Shown piece by piece: positions 1 to 5,957 of a stretch of DNA of 6,942 bases. The notes below the pieces were generated by a model. The model had not been told where the DNA came from and did no database searches. It saw only the letters and a program-made list of their open reading frames with translations. The DNA lies in NCBI GenBank assembly GCA_035946955.1, contig DASYYE010000451.1:1-6942 (forward strand), given 5' to 3'. This DNA comes from DASYYE01 sp035946955. Lineage in GTDB: Bacteria > Actinomycetota > Actinomycetes > Streptosporangiales > Streptosporangiaceae. The first letter of the stretch is position 1; each line of letters begins with the position of its first letter. Both the position numbers and the translations under genes were made by a program.

Positions 1-2682
1 TCGCTGCACCGTCGCCTGGTGGACAAACAGCGGCGGCTCACCCAGCACGTGACGTCCCTGCACGAGGTGCACGCGCCGTGGGGTGTCTCGCGGTTCCAGG
101 TCCAGGCCGCGCTGCTCGGCATCCCGGCGGAGGCACGCACCCCCGTGCGCCTGTCCGGGGTCAGCCAGATCAGTGGTGCCGTGGCTGAGCAACTGCGGGA
201 CGAACTGCGCGAGTACGCGCACCTGGGCGGGTTCACGCACGCCCGCGAAACGACCCCGTGGTACGGGGCGGCCATCGGCACGGCAGAACAGGCCCGGGAG
301 GCCGTGACCGTGCTGGCGCGGCTCGCTACCGAGAGCTACCCACCGGCCAGACAGCGCGTGGGGCGGGCCAATACCCAGGCAGGGCTGAGACCGCTGACTG
401 GCTACGCCGAGTGGGGTGAGCGGCTGGCCTTGTTCTCGGGGGTGCTGGCGACCTGGCAGCGGCTGGCACCGGAGGTCTACCGCAGTGAGCCGGAACGGCT
501 GGCCGCGGCCACCGCACCGCGTGCGGAGCGTTCTGCCATGCCCTGGCTCGAGCGGCGCAAACTGCTGCAGCGCGCACGCTCGCTGTGGGTGCAGGGACGG
601 CCCACTCCCGAGGTGCTGCACCGGGCGCTCACCGACGCAGCATCCCAACTGGCCACCTGGAAGCGGCTGCGGGTCGACGGCGGCTGGCCCCGGGTGCCCG
701 ACGGCCTGGCCGAGGCCGTCAACCTGCATGCGGAGTGCGAGCGCGACCTGGCCGCGCTGCGTGGGTTCGTCGCGATCCCGGACGACCCGGAGGACACGCT
801 CCAGGCGCTCGTCGCTGACTCTGACACGCCCTGGCAGTTGCCGCGCCTGTACCAGCTGCGGGCCCGGTTCGCCCAGTTGGGGCTGGAGACCTTGCTGGGC
901 GCGCTGGCAGGTGGTGATGTCACGCCCCAACTGGCCGTGGCCGCCTTCGACCATGCCTGGTACGCCTCGGTACTGGACGAGATCAGGGTGCGCGAGGGCG
1001 GTGGGACCGTCTCGGGCGCGGCACTCGACGAGGTCGCGGAGGACTTCCGCCGCCATGACGTGGAGCACCTGAGGGCGAACTGTGCACGGGTCCGCCGGGA
1101 GGCCGCCCGGCGGCTGCGCGACGCCCAGGACCAGCACCCGCTCCAGGCCCGGGTGTTGCGTAAGCAGGCGGCGCTGCGGCGCAGGCACATGCCGCTTCGC
1201 CGGCTGATAGACCAGGCGAGCGACGTGCTGTTCGCCGCTAAGCCCTGCTGGGCCATGTCTCCCCTGGTGGTGAGCCAGGTGCTGCCGCCCGCGACCCTGT
1301 TCGACGTGGTGATCTTCGACGAGGCGAGCCAGATCACCCCGGCCGACGCCATCCCCTCGATCATGCGCGCGCACCAGGTCGTCGTGGCTGGCGACGACCG
1401 GCAGTTGCCGCCCACGAGCTTCTTCCGTCAGGTCGGGGGAGACGACCCGGAGGCCGCCGACGAAGACGGGGCCGATGAGGCCAGTGTGGTCTCGTTCGGC
1501 TCCGGCTTCGAATCCATCCTGGACACGCTGCGGCCGTTGCTGCCCACGGCGCCGCTCACCTGGCACTACCGCAGCCGGGACGAGCGTCTGGTGGCGTTCT
1601 CCAACACCCGCATCTACGACGGGGCCCTGACCACGTTCCCCGGCGTCATCCGCGATGACTGCCTGCGTCACGTCGTGGTCCCCCATGACGGCGCCACGGG
1701 TCAGGAAACGTCGGTCACCAACGAGGTACGCGCGGTCGTTGACCTCGTGCTGGAGCACGCCCGCACCCGGCCCACTGAGTCGCTCGGTGTCATCGCACTG
1801 GGTATCAAGCACGCCGAGCGCATCGACGAGTTGCTGCGCACCGCTCTGGGCGGCAACGCCGGCGTGGAGGAGTTCTTCGCCGAAGACCGGGCCGAGCCGT
1901 TCTTCGTGAAGAACCTGGAGCGCGTCCAGGGCGACGAGCGTGACGCGATCATCCTGTCGATCGGCTACGGCAAACACCCGGACGGCCGGATGCGCTATCA
2001 CTGGGGCCCGTTGCTGCGGCTCGGTGGCGAGCGGCGGCTCAACGTCGCCACCACCCGCGCCAGGCACCGCCTCACCTTGGTCAGCTCGTTCGCCAGCCAT
2101 GACATTGACCCGGACCGCCTGACCAGCGCGGGGGCCCGGTTGCTGTCCGACTACCTGGCCTACGCGGCCACCGGCGGCACCACGACCGGCGGGCCCGCCT
2201 CGGCCAACGGCAAGCTGGGCCCGTTCGAGGCCGATGTCCAGCGCCGCCTGGCCGAGTCGGGGATCTCAGTGGTCCCCCGGTTCGGCGTGGGTGGCTACCG
2301 GGTGGACTTCGCCGCTGTCCACCCCGGCATGCCGGGCCGGATGGTGCTCGCCATCGAAGCCGACGGGCCCTCCTATGCCGCGTCACGCAGCGCCCGTGAC
2401 CGCGACCGGCTGCGCAAGGAGCACCTGGAGCGCCTCGGCTGGTCCTTCCACCGGATCTGGTCCGGCGACTGGTTCCGCGACCCGGAGTCAGAAGTCGAAA
2501 AGATCCAGGCAGCCTACGAGGGCTCGGTAGCCGGCGTCCCCGAGGAGCCGCCAGCCGCCCCGCCGCCCGGCCCAGCCACCGCCGCCCCCGCAGACACCAA
2601 CATGCCCGGGCAGGTCACCCCCGGCCACGACATCGTCCTGCGCGCGCCATCCCTGCCCGACCAGCGTCCCACCCCGGACTGA
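1..2682 (+). CDS. UPF1-like SF1 helicase with C-terminal Vsr/MTES_1575-type nuclease domain (5' partial)
   Basis: The reading frame is open from base 1, so the true start and the Walker A motif lie upstream. The GTG at 19 is internal. Numbering from that GTG, helicase motifs appear in order: motif II DEAS at 434-437, motif III GDDRQLPPT at 458-466, WHYRS at 515-519, motif V-like RVQGDERDA from 635, and motif VI RLNVATTRAR from 673. These match the AAA_11/AAA_12 (UPF1-like) helicase core. A separate domain at about 735-830 has E737, then GGYRVDF with D763, then IEADG with E780 and D782, then ARDRDRLR and a W-rich end. This is the layout of the PD-(D/E)XK REase_MTES_1575/Vsr-like family. An acidic insert (about 475-490) follows motif III, and a Pro/Ala-rich tail fills about 836-887. 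Expected activity is ATP-driven unwinding or translocation coupled to DNA cleavage. A role in phage or plasmid defence is inference, because no partner gene is visible downstream. The position that often reads YH in this nuclease family (from memory) is YA here (786-787). Confidence 0.9.
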   Translation, partial: SLHRRLVDKQRRLTQHVTSLHEVHAPWGVSRFQVQAALLGIPAEARTPVRLSGVSQISGAVAEQLRDELREYAHLGGFTHARETTPWYGAAIGTAEQAREAVTVLARLATESYPPARQRVGRANTQAGLRPLTGYAEWGERLALFSGVLATWQRLAPEVYRSEPERLAAATAPRAERSAMPWLERRKLLQRARSLWVQGRPTPEVLHRALTDAASQLATWKRLRVDGGWPRVPDGLAEAVNLHAECERDLAALRGFVAIPDDPEDTLQALVADSDTPWQLPRLYQLRARFAQLGLETLLGALAGGDVTPQLAVAAFDHAWYASVLDEIRVREGGGTVSGAALDEVAEDFRRHDVEHLRANCARVRREAARRLRDAQDQHPLQARVLRKQAALRRRHMPLRRLIDQASDVLFAAKPCWAMSPLVVSQVLPPATLFDVVIFDEASQITPADAIPSIMRAHQVVVAGDDRQLPPTSFFRQVGGDDPEAADEDGADEASVVSFGSGFESILDTLRPLLPTAPLTWHYRSRDERLVAFSNTRIYDGALTTFPGVIRDDCLRHVVVPHDGATGQETSVTNEVRAVVDLVLEHARTRPTESLGVIALGIKHAERIDELLRTALGGNAGVEEFFAEDRAEPFFVKNLERVQGDERDAIILSIGYGKHPDGRMRYHWGPLLRLGGERRLNVATTRARHRLTLVSSFASHDIDPDRLTSAGARLLSDYLAYAATGGTTTGGPASANGKLGPFEADVQRRLAESGISVVPRFGVGGYRVDFAAVHPGMPGRMVLAIEADGPSYAASRSARDRDRLRKEHLERLGWSFHRIWSGDWFRDPESEVEKIQAAYEGSVAGVPEEPPAAPPPGPATAAPADTNMPGQVTPGHDIVLRAPSLPDQRPTPD

Positions 2683-2714
2683 CCCCTCGCCGCCCCGGCA
2701 ACTGGGCAGCCCGG

Positions 2715-2761
2715 CCACTCTGACCTAGTGCCCGGGTATGTGGGCGACGTGGTCAGAGTGG
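2715..2761. terminator. Putative bidirectional terminator between convergent genes
   Basis: CCACTCTGACC at 2715-2725 is the exact reverse complement of GGTCAGAGTGG at 2751-2761. This gives an 11-bp perfect stem with a 25-nt loop, which can itself form a 4-bp GCCC/GGGC stem (2730-2733 with 2742-2745). It lies 32 nt after the helicase stop and 14 nt after the stop of the minus-strand propeller gene, so it can serve both. There is no U-tract on either side, which is common for actinomycete terminators. A protein-binding site is the alternative. Confidence 0.6.
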
Positions 2762-2775
2762 GGGGTCTGCACGGG

Positions 2776-3939
2776 TTATGGCGTGTAGCGGGAGATGTCT
2801 CCCTGGTAGCTGCCGCCGTTGTCCGGGTTCAGCTGGCCCCAGGCCCACGACGTGGCGCTGCCGGGAACCCCGGCGATGCCGGTCACCGATCCGCGGTAAC
2901 CCCGGACCGCCGGGGCTGGCTGGCTGGTGAAGGTGCCGTCACGGTAGTCGATGATGTCGCTCGCGCTGCGAGGGTGCGTGGGGTCGCTGGCGGAGAGCCA
3001 GAAACCGCCGTGGCCGTCCGGGGCGAGGTTGCCGACGCTCTGGAGCGTGGCGTCCTTGGCCACGGTGTGCCAGGTTGAGCCGTCCCAGTGGAGCAGGATC
3101 ACGCCAGGCGGGCTGTACCCGTTCTGGATGTTGACCCTGGGGGTCTCAGCCACCCACGCGTCGTTGGGTCCCGCCGCCGAGACCGCGCTGGCGACCCATG
3201 GGTACCCCCGCCGGACCGGGCGGAACCTAGGCAGGTTGAGCCCGGACCACTTCGTGCCGTCCCAGCGCATCGCGATCATGGTCTGGTGCGAGGTGCTGAG
3301 GGTGGCCGCCGATATCCCGAGTGCCCAGATGTCGTGCGGGGAGACCCCGTCGATGGTGACCGGCGAGCCGACCGGCACGGAGACGGTCTGCCACGTCTTG
3401 CCGTTCCAGTGCCGCACCAGTGCTGGCCCATAACCGCCAGCCACCACAGCCCTCTTCTCGCCGAACGCCCAGACGTCGCTGGCGCTGAAGTCCGCTGCAC
3501 CGATGACGGCCGCGGGATCCGTAGTCACCGTGGTGGTCGTCCATTTCGACCCGTCCCAGTGCACCGCGTCCTGTACCTCGCCGAAGTGAGGGCTCTGGAT
3601 GAGGGGAAAGAACCAGGTGTCCTTGGGTGAGCTGGTGTAGATGCCAGAGGACAGGCCGATTGCGAAGCTCGGCAGCCTCACCGGCACGTCCACCCAGCGG
3701 GAGCCATCCCACCGCTGGATCACGAAGAGCAGCTCCGGGGCCGGGACGAGACCCATTACCCAGGCGTTGCTCGCGCTGCTCGCGTCGATCGCCTGCATGT
3801 CCTGGAGGTGCCGCCCGCTGAACGTATCCTCAACCCGCCAGCCCGAGGCTGCCGCCTGTGCCGGGGTCAGCGCCGCCGCCGTCACCACCGCGGTCCCCAC
3901 GGCCAGCGCCGCCGCCGCCCATGTCGGTTTCCATCTCAT
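2776..3939 (-). CDS. Exported beta-propeller-like repeat protein, probably seven blades, function unknown
   Basis: This is a 387-residue protein. Residues 1-30 form a Sec-type signal peptide: MRWK, a long Ala/Val-rich hydrophobic stretch, and a likely AQA|A cleavage near 29-30. The rest is seven repeats of about 45-55 residues. Each begins with a D/N-x-W element, with the Trp at 60, 109, 157, 205, 262, 314 and 365. In five of them a W-[DN]-G-x-x-W element follows, with the first Trp at 77, 128, 178, 226 and 285; a degenerate YRDGTF occurs at 332-337 and a degenerate closing strand at the C-terminus. Seven evenly spaced repeats after a signal peptide fit a secreted seven-bladed propeller. No catalytic residues, sialidase Asp-boxes, LPXTG motif or C-terminal anchor are visible. 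The ATG at 3939 has a purine-rich stretch 6 nt upstream and gives the complete signal peptide. The gene converges on the helicase gene and appears to be transcribed alone. Ligand binding or cell-surface interaction is inference. Confidence 0.85.
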   Translation of the reverse strand: MRWKPTWAAAALAVGTAVVTAAALTPAQAAASGWRVEDTFSGRHLQDMQAIDASSASNAWVMGLVPAPELLFVIQRWDGSRWVDVPVRLPSFAIGLSSGIYTSSPKDTWFFPLIQSPHFGEVQDAVHWDGSKWTTTTVTTDPAAVIGAADFSASDVWAFGEKRAVVAGGYGPALVRHWNGKTWQTVSVPVGSPVTIDGVSPHDIWALGISAATLSTSHQTMIAMRWDGTKWSGLNLPRFRPVRRGYPWVASAVSAAGPNDAWVAETPRVNIQNGYSPPGVILLHWDGSTWHTVAKDATLQSVGNLAPDGHGGFWLSASDPTHPRSASDIIDYRDGTFTSQPAPAVRGYRGSVTGIAGVPGSATSWAWGQLNPDNGGSYQGDISRYTP

Positions 3940-3945
3940 GCCGGT

Positions 3946-3953
3946 CTTCTCTC
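3946..3953 (-). promoter_or_regulatory. Probable ribosome binding site of the propeller gene
   Basis: On the minus strand GAGAGAAG lies 6 nt before the ATG at 3939. It matches the anti-Shine-Dalgarno sequence only moderately, but it is the only purine-rich run at the right distance and supports this start. Confidence 0.5.
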
Positions 3954-3960
3954 ACTCCCA

Positions 3961-3972
3961 CGCCACGTGGCG
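3961..3972. promoter_or_regulatory. 12-bp perfect palindrome upstream of the propeller gene (candidate operator)
   Basis: CGCCACGTGGCG is a perfect 12-bp palindrome centred on CACGTG. It sits 21 nt upstream of the propeller gene's start codon and just outside its ribosome binding site. With no loop it is better suited to binding a dimeric repressor than to forming an RNA hairpin. I do not recognise the regulator, and high GC raises the chance of accidental palindromes. Confidence 0.4.
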
Positions 3973-4222
3973 CGCCGTCGCGGAGTTCCCATGGCAGACA
4001 GGCCGCCCGAGAGCCGACGACGCCGGCCACGCCTGCTGCCAGCCACACCCGCCGTGGGGCACCCCGCACGTTCCTTCGATGTCAATGAGTGGGCAAACGG
4101 TTCCCTTGGTTGCAGCTGACTTCGGCGCAAGTGTCTGGCGGCTATCCGCAGGCAGGCTGAGACCAGGCCAGGCGGGGTGAGCCGCTGCCATGTCTGGTGT
4201 GTGGGTGCTGGTGGAACCGGAC
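3973..4222. other. Intergenic stretch without a supported gene
   Basis: This stretch lies between the propeller gene and the hairpin cluster. Open frames cross it on both strands, but none has a ribosome binding site, a recognisable family or codon use distinct from its neighbours. On the minus strand a TTGACA hexamer occurs at 4080-4085, but no TAnnnT hexamer lies 16-18 nt downstream, so a promoter for the propeller gene cannot be placed with confidence. If the propeller mRNA starts here it would have a leader of up to about 140 nt. Confidence 0.4.
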
Positions 4223-4252
4223 GGGGCGCCGCCACCGTTGTGGCGGCGCCCC
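4223..4252. terminator. Strong GC-rich hairpin A, 13-bp perfect stem with 4-nt loop
   Basis: GGGGCGCCGCCAC at 4223-4235 pairs perfectly with GTGGCGGCGCCCC at 4240-4252 around a CGTT loop. It is the most stable-looking short-loop hairpin in the window and is typical of a U-less actinomycete terminator. Read on the minus strand it is the last of five hairpins after the phosphatase gene. It could therefore end the phosphatase transcript, or act as an attenuator for readthrough into the propeller gene 284 nt further on. Confidence 0.65.
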
Positions 4253-4271
4253 TCCCCTCCTGCCGACCGCA

Positions 4272-4294
4272 GGGCGGGTACTGCCAACCCGCCC
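4272..4294. other. Hairpin B of the structured intergenic cluster
   Basis: GGGCGGGT (4272-4279) pairs perfectly with ACCCGCCC (4287-4294) around a 7-nt loop, ACTGCCA. It lies 19 nt from hairpin A and 13 nt from hairpin C. The transcribed strand is unknown. Confidence 0.45.
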
Positions 4295-4307
4295 AGGTGC
4301 TCCAGCC

Positions 4308-4337
4308 GCTGGGTCCCTGCCTGGGCGCTGACCCAGC
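4308..4337. other. Hairpin C of the structured intergenic cluster
   Basis: GCTGGGTC (4308-4315) pairs perfectly with GACCCAGC (4330-4337), enclosing a 14-nt loop. It is one of five consecutive inverted repeats between the phosphatase stop codon and hairpin A. Confidence 0.45.
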
Positions 4338-4349
4338 CGTGCTGCCGGA

Positions 4350-4402
4350 TGGGCTTGAGGCGCCTCCGGTACCCCTCCGACGCCGTCGGTGCATCAAGCC
4401 CA
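4350..4402. other. Branched stem D of the structured intergenic cluster
   Basis: TGGGCTTGA (4350-4358) pairs perfectly with TCAAGCCCA (4394-4402), a 9-bp stem. The enclosed 35 nt contain a small hairpin CCGAC/GTCGG (4377-4381 with 4385-4389, GCC loop). A 10-bp palindrome GAGGCGCCTC (4357-4366) overlaps the stem's inner end. Nested pairing of this kind suggests an RNA fold rather than a plain operator, but this was found by eye and not by an energy calculation. Confidence 0.45.
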
Positions 4403-4409
4403 CCCGCGA

Positions 4410-4428
4410 GCGAAACGTCCTGTTTCGC
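4410..4428 (-). terminator. Hairpin E, 7-bp stem directly after the phosphatase stop codon
   Basis: GCGAAAC (4410-4416) pairs perfectly with GTTTCGC (4422-4428) around a 5-nt loop. It starts 7 nt beyond the phosphatase TAA (4436-4438, minus strand). It may be a weak terminator, a 3'-end stabilising hairpin, or the first element of the hairpin cluster. On the minus strand the loop reads AGGAC. Confidence 0.5.
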
Positions 4429-4435
4429 AGTTTCG

Positions 4436-5719
4436 TTACGGGACGCGGACGAGAACGAGGGTGGTGTCGTCTTCGCCGCGCTGGCACAGCGTGCTGACGA
4501 TTGCATCGCACGCGGGTTGCAGTGGCCCGGTGCAGTGGGTGAGCGCACTGCGAAGTTCGGTGATGCCTTCGTCGAACGACCGTTCCCGGCTCTCCACGAG
4601 ACCGTCGCTGAACAGGGCCAGGGTGCTGCCGGGCGGGAGTTTGATGCTGGTCGTGCCGTATCCGTCGCCGCCCAGGCCGAGTGGCAGGCCCGGCGGCACC
4701 GCCACCGCGTCGCAGGTTCCGTCGGCCAGCCACCGGACCGGCGGGAGGTGACCTGCCCGGGCAATGACCCCCGTGCCTGCGCCGGGGTCGATGACCGCGC
4801 ACACGCACGTCGCGAACGTGCCCATCGTGACGGTGACAGCCATCCGGTTAAGCCGCCACAGCAGGGCGTCCGGGGCGAGGTCGAGGTCTGCCAGCACATG
4901 GGCGGCCGCGCGCAGCTGCACCATGACCGTGGCGGCCTCCGGGCCATGGCCCATGGTGTCGCCCACCATGATCGCCGTACGCCCGCGGGGCAGCGGGACC
5001 ACGTCGTACCAGTCCCCACCCACGAGGTTGTCACCCGCGGGGCGGTAACAGTGGGCGATGTCCAGGCCCGCACGCGTGGACGGGTCCCTTGGCAGCAAGC
5101 CACGCTGAAGCGCCTGCGCGACCTTGCGTTCCTGGGCGAACAGCCGCGCATTGTCGATGCACACCCCGGCCTGGGCCGCCAGTGAGCTGGCGCGGGACAC
5201 GTCGGCGACGCTGAAGGGCCAGCCCTTGGTGGTCTGCCTGCCGAGCAGGAGCAGCCCGGTGACCTCGTTGTGCGCCGTGAGCGGGACCGCCAGCAGCGAC
5301 CTGCGGGGTGAGTCGGTGTCGAGGTCGAAGCAGACCGGCTGTCCCGTGACCACACAGCGGGCGTGCGGGGAACCCGCTGTGAAGGCCACCATCTCGCTGT
5401 CCGGGGGGAAGTCCCCCCAGTCCTGAGATGAGCCTCGCGGAACCCGGGTGGCCAGGCGCATGGCCACCAGCCGGCCAGGTGGGTCTTTCCGGGGCTGCCG
5501 CCAGAGCGCGACCGGGGGGTCGAGGAGGTAGACCGCGCCCTCGTCCGCGAGGTGCGGCACAGCGAGTGAGAGCACTTGCCGAGCCGTCTCCTTAGGGTCG
5601 AGCGTGGCCGCGAACCACACCCCGGCATCTGGCGCCGGAGGGTAGCTCTGCTCCGGGACGAACAGCTCCCGGTCGGCAACCTGGGTTCCGGACCCGTTGG
5701 GTGCCCCGATGTTGGCCAC
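4436..5719 (-). CDS. GAF domain-containing SpoIIE/RsbU-type PP2C serine/threonine phosphatase
   Basis: This is a 427-residue cytoplasmic protein. A divergent GAF-like sensory domain spans about 35-192 (LLAVPL near 142-147, AAQAGVCIDNARLF ending near 194). A short coiled linker with QRGLLP follows (205-210). The SpoIIE-type PP2C catalytic domain spans about 218-427. Expected metal-binding and signature motifs are present: VGGDWYD (233-239), GDTMGHG (253-259), ARAGHLPP (320-327), FSDGLVE (370-376) and EDDTT (416-420). Such enzymes dephosphorylate STAS-domain anti-sigma-factor antagonists and so release an alternative sigma factor; the GAF domain would sense the signal. There is no HATPase (anti-sigma kinase) domain, and no STAS or anti-sigma gene is visible nearby, so its partner must be encoded elsewhere. 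I chose the GTG at 5719 because GGAGAAG lies 4 nt upstream. An in-frame ATG at 5755 would add 12 residues but has no ribosome binding site. Confidence 0.92.
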   Translation of the reverse strand: MANIGAPNGSGTQVADRELFVPEQSYPPAPDAGVWFAATLDPKETARQVLSLAVPHLADEGAVYLLDPPVALWRQPRKDPPGRLVAMRLATRVPRGSSQDWGDFPPDSEMVAFTAGSPHARCVVTGQPVCFDLDTDSPRRSLLAVPLTAHNEVTGLLLLGRQTTKGWPFSVADVSRASSLAAQAGVCIDNARLFAQERKVAQALQRGLLPRDPSTRAGLDIAHCYRPAGDNLVGGDWYDVVPLPRGRTAIMVGDTMGHGPEAATVMVQLRAAAHVLADLDLAPDALLWRLNRMAVTVTMGTFATCVCAVIDPGAGTGVIARAGHLPPVRWLADGTCDAVAVPPGLPLGLGGDGYGTTSIKLPPGSTLALFSDGLVESRERSFDEGITELRSALTHCTGPLQPACDAIVSTLCQRGEDDTTLVLVRVP

Positions 5720-5723
5720 GCGG

Positions 5724-5730
5724 CTTCTCC
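5724..5730 (-). promoter_or_regulatory. Ribosome binding site deciding the phosphatase start
   Basis: On the minus strand GGAGAAG lies 4 nt before the GTG at 5719, with 7 nt between GGAG and the start. The alternative ATG at 5755 is preceded by CCGTCCTCAAG, which has no purine-rich site. This favours the shorter protein. Confidence 0.7.
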
Positions 5731-5850
5731 AGACTTCCCAGCACTGCCACCCCATCTTGAGGACGGATAGACCCGGATGCTGCCGGTTTGACAGCTTTCT
5801 CTGCTGGTCAGATCCACGATGGTGTGTGGCCGTTAGTGACTGCGTCGGAA

Positions 5851-5922
5851 CTAATGGTAACCATCATGGAATATCACACGGAGTGTATTCTCCTCAATAC
5901 TGAGCGCTTACATCATCGATGA
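5851..5922. promoter_or_regulatory. AT-richer divergent control region with clustered dyads
   Basis: By my count 29 of the 70 bases in 5851-5920 are G or C (about 41%), far below the flanking genes. The stretch holds ATGGT-A-ACCAT (5854-5864), the overlapping CCAT-C-ATGG (5861-5869), and a bulged dyad GAAT...ACAC-GGA-GTGT-ATTC (5869-5890). It ends with the 10-bp palindrome TCATCGATGA (5913-5922). It lies between divergent genes: the phosphatase on the minus strand and the methyltransferase remnant on the plus strand. Promoters and operators for one or both are likely here, but I could not identify a convincing -35/-10 pair. Confidence 0.45.
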
Positions 5923-5945
5923 GGGCTCGGCGCGGCCCGGGCGTC

Positions 5946-5952
5946 GAGGAGG
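5946..5952 (+). promoter_or_regulatory. Strong ribosome binding site of the methyltransferase remnant
   Basis: GAGGAGG lies 5 nt before the GTG at 5958. This makes 5958 a better start than the upstream ATG at 5919, which lies inside a palindrome and has no such site. Confidence 0.65.
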
Positions 5953-5957
5953 TTGTG

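Noticed and set aside
477..1415. 312-residue open frame on the minus strand inside the helicase gene
   Set aside because: It is a shadow of the high-GC coding frame: Ser/Arg/Ala-rich, no family resemblance, and it overlaps conserved helicase motifs on the plus strand.
4080..4085. TTGACA on the minus strand as a -35 box for the propeller gene
   Set aside because: The sequence 16-18 nt downstream is GC-rich (around GTGCCCC) with no -10-like hexamer.
4157..4162. CTGAGA motif resembling part of a TPP riboswitch
   Set aside because: The second conserved TPP element (ACCTGATCTGG-like) and the expected pairing are absent, and no thiamine gene is nearby.
4085..4180. Small plus-strand frame of 31 codons followed by hairpin A
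   Set aside because: It ends 42 nt before a terminator-like hairpin, which is suggestive. It has no ribosome binding site and no recognisable sequence, and the frame continues open far upstream as a shadow.
3936..4808. 290-residue minus-strand frame whose stop overlaps the propeller start codon
   Set aside because: The overlap resembles translational coupling, but the protein is Arg-rich without a domain and its upstream part is a shadow of the phosphatase. No ribosome binding site supports the internal ATG near 4391.
5788..5793. TTGACA hexamer on the plus strand as a -35 box for the methyltransferase remnant
   Set aside because: No TAnnnT hexamer occurs 16-18 nt downstream, so it stands alone.
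3952..5817. 621-residue minus-strand open frame spanning the phosphatase and the intergenic region
   Set aside because: Its sequence is low-complexity Arg/Ser/Pro-rich in the phosphatase region, where another frame encodes clear GAF and PP2C motifs. In 3952-4435 it runs through the hairpins without any recognisable domain.
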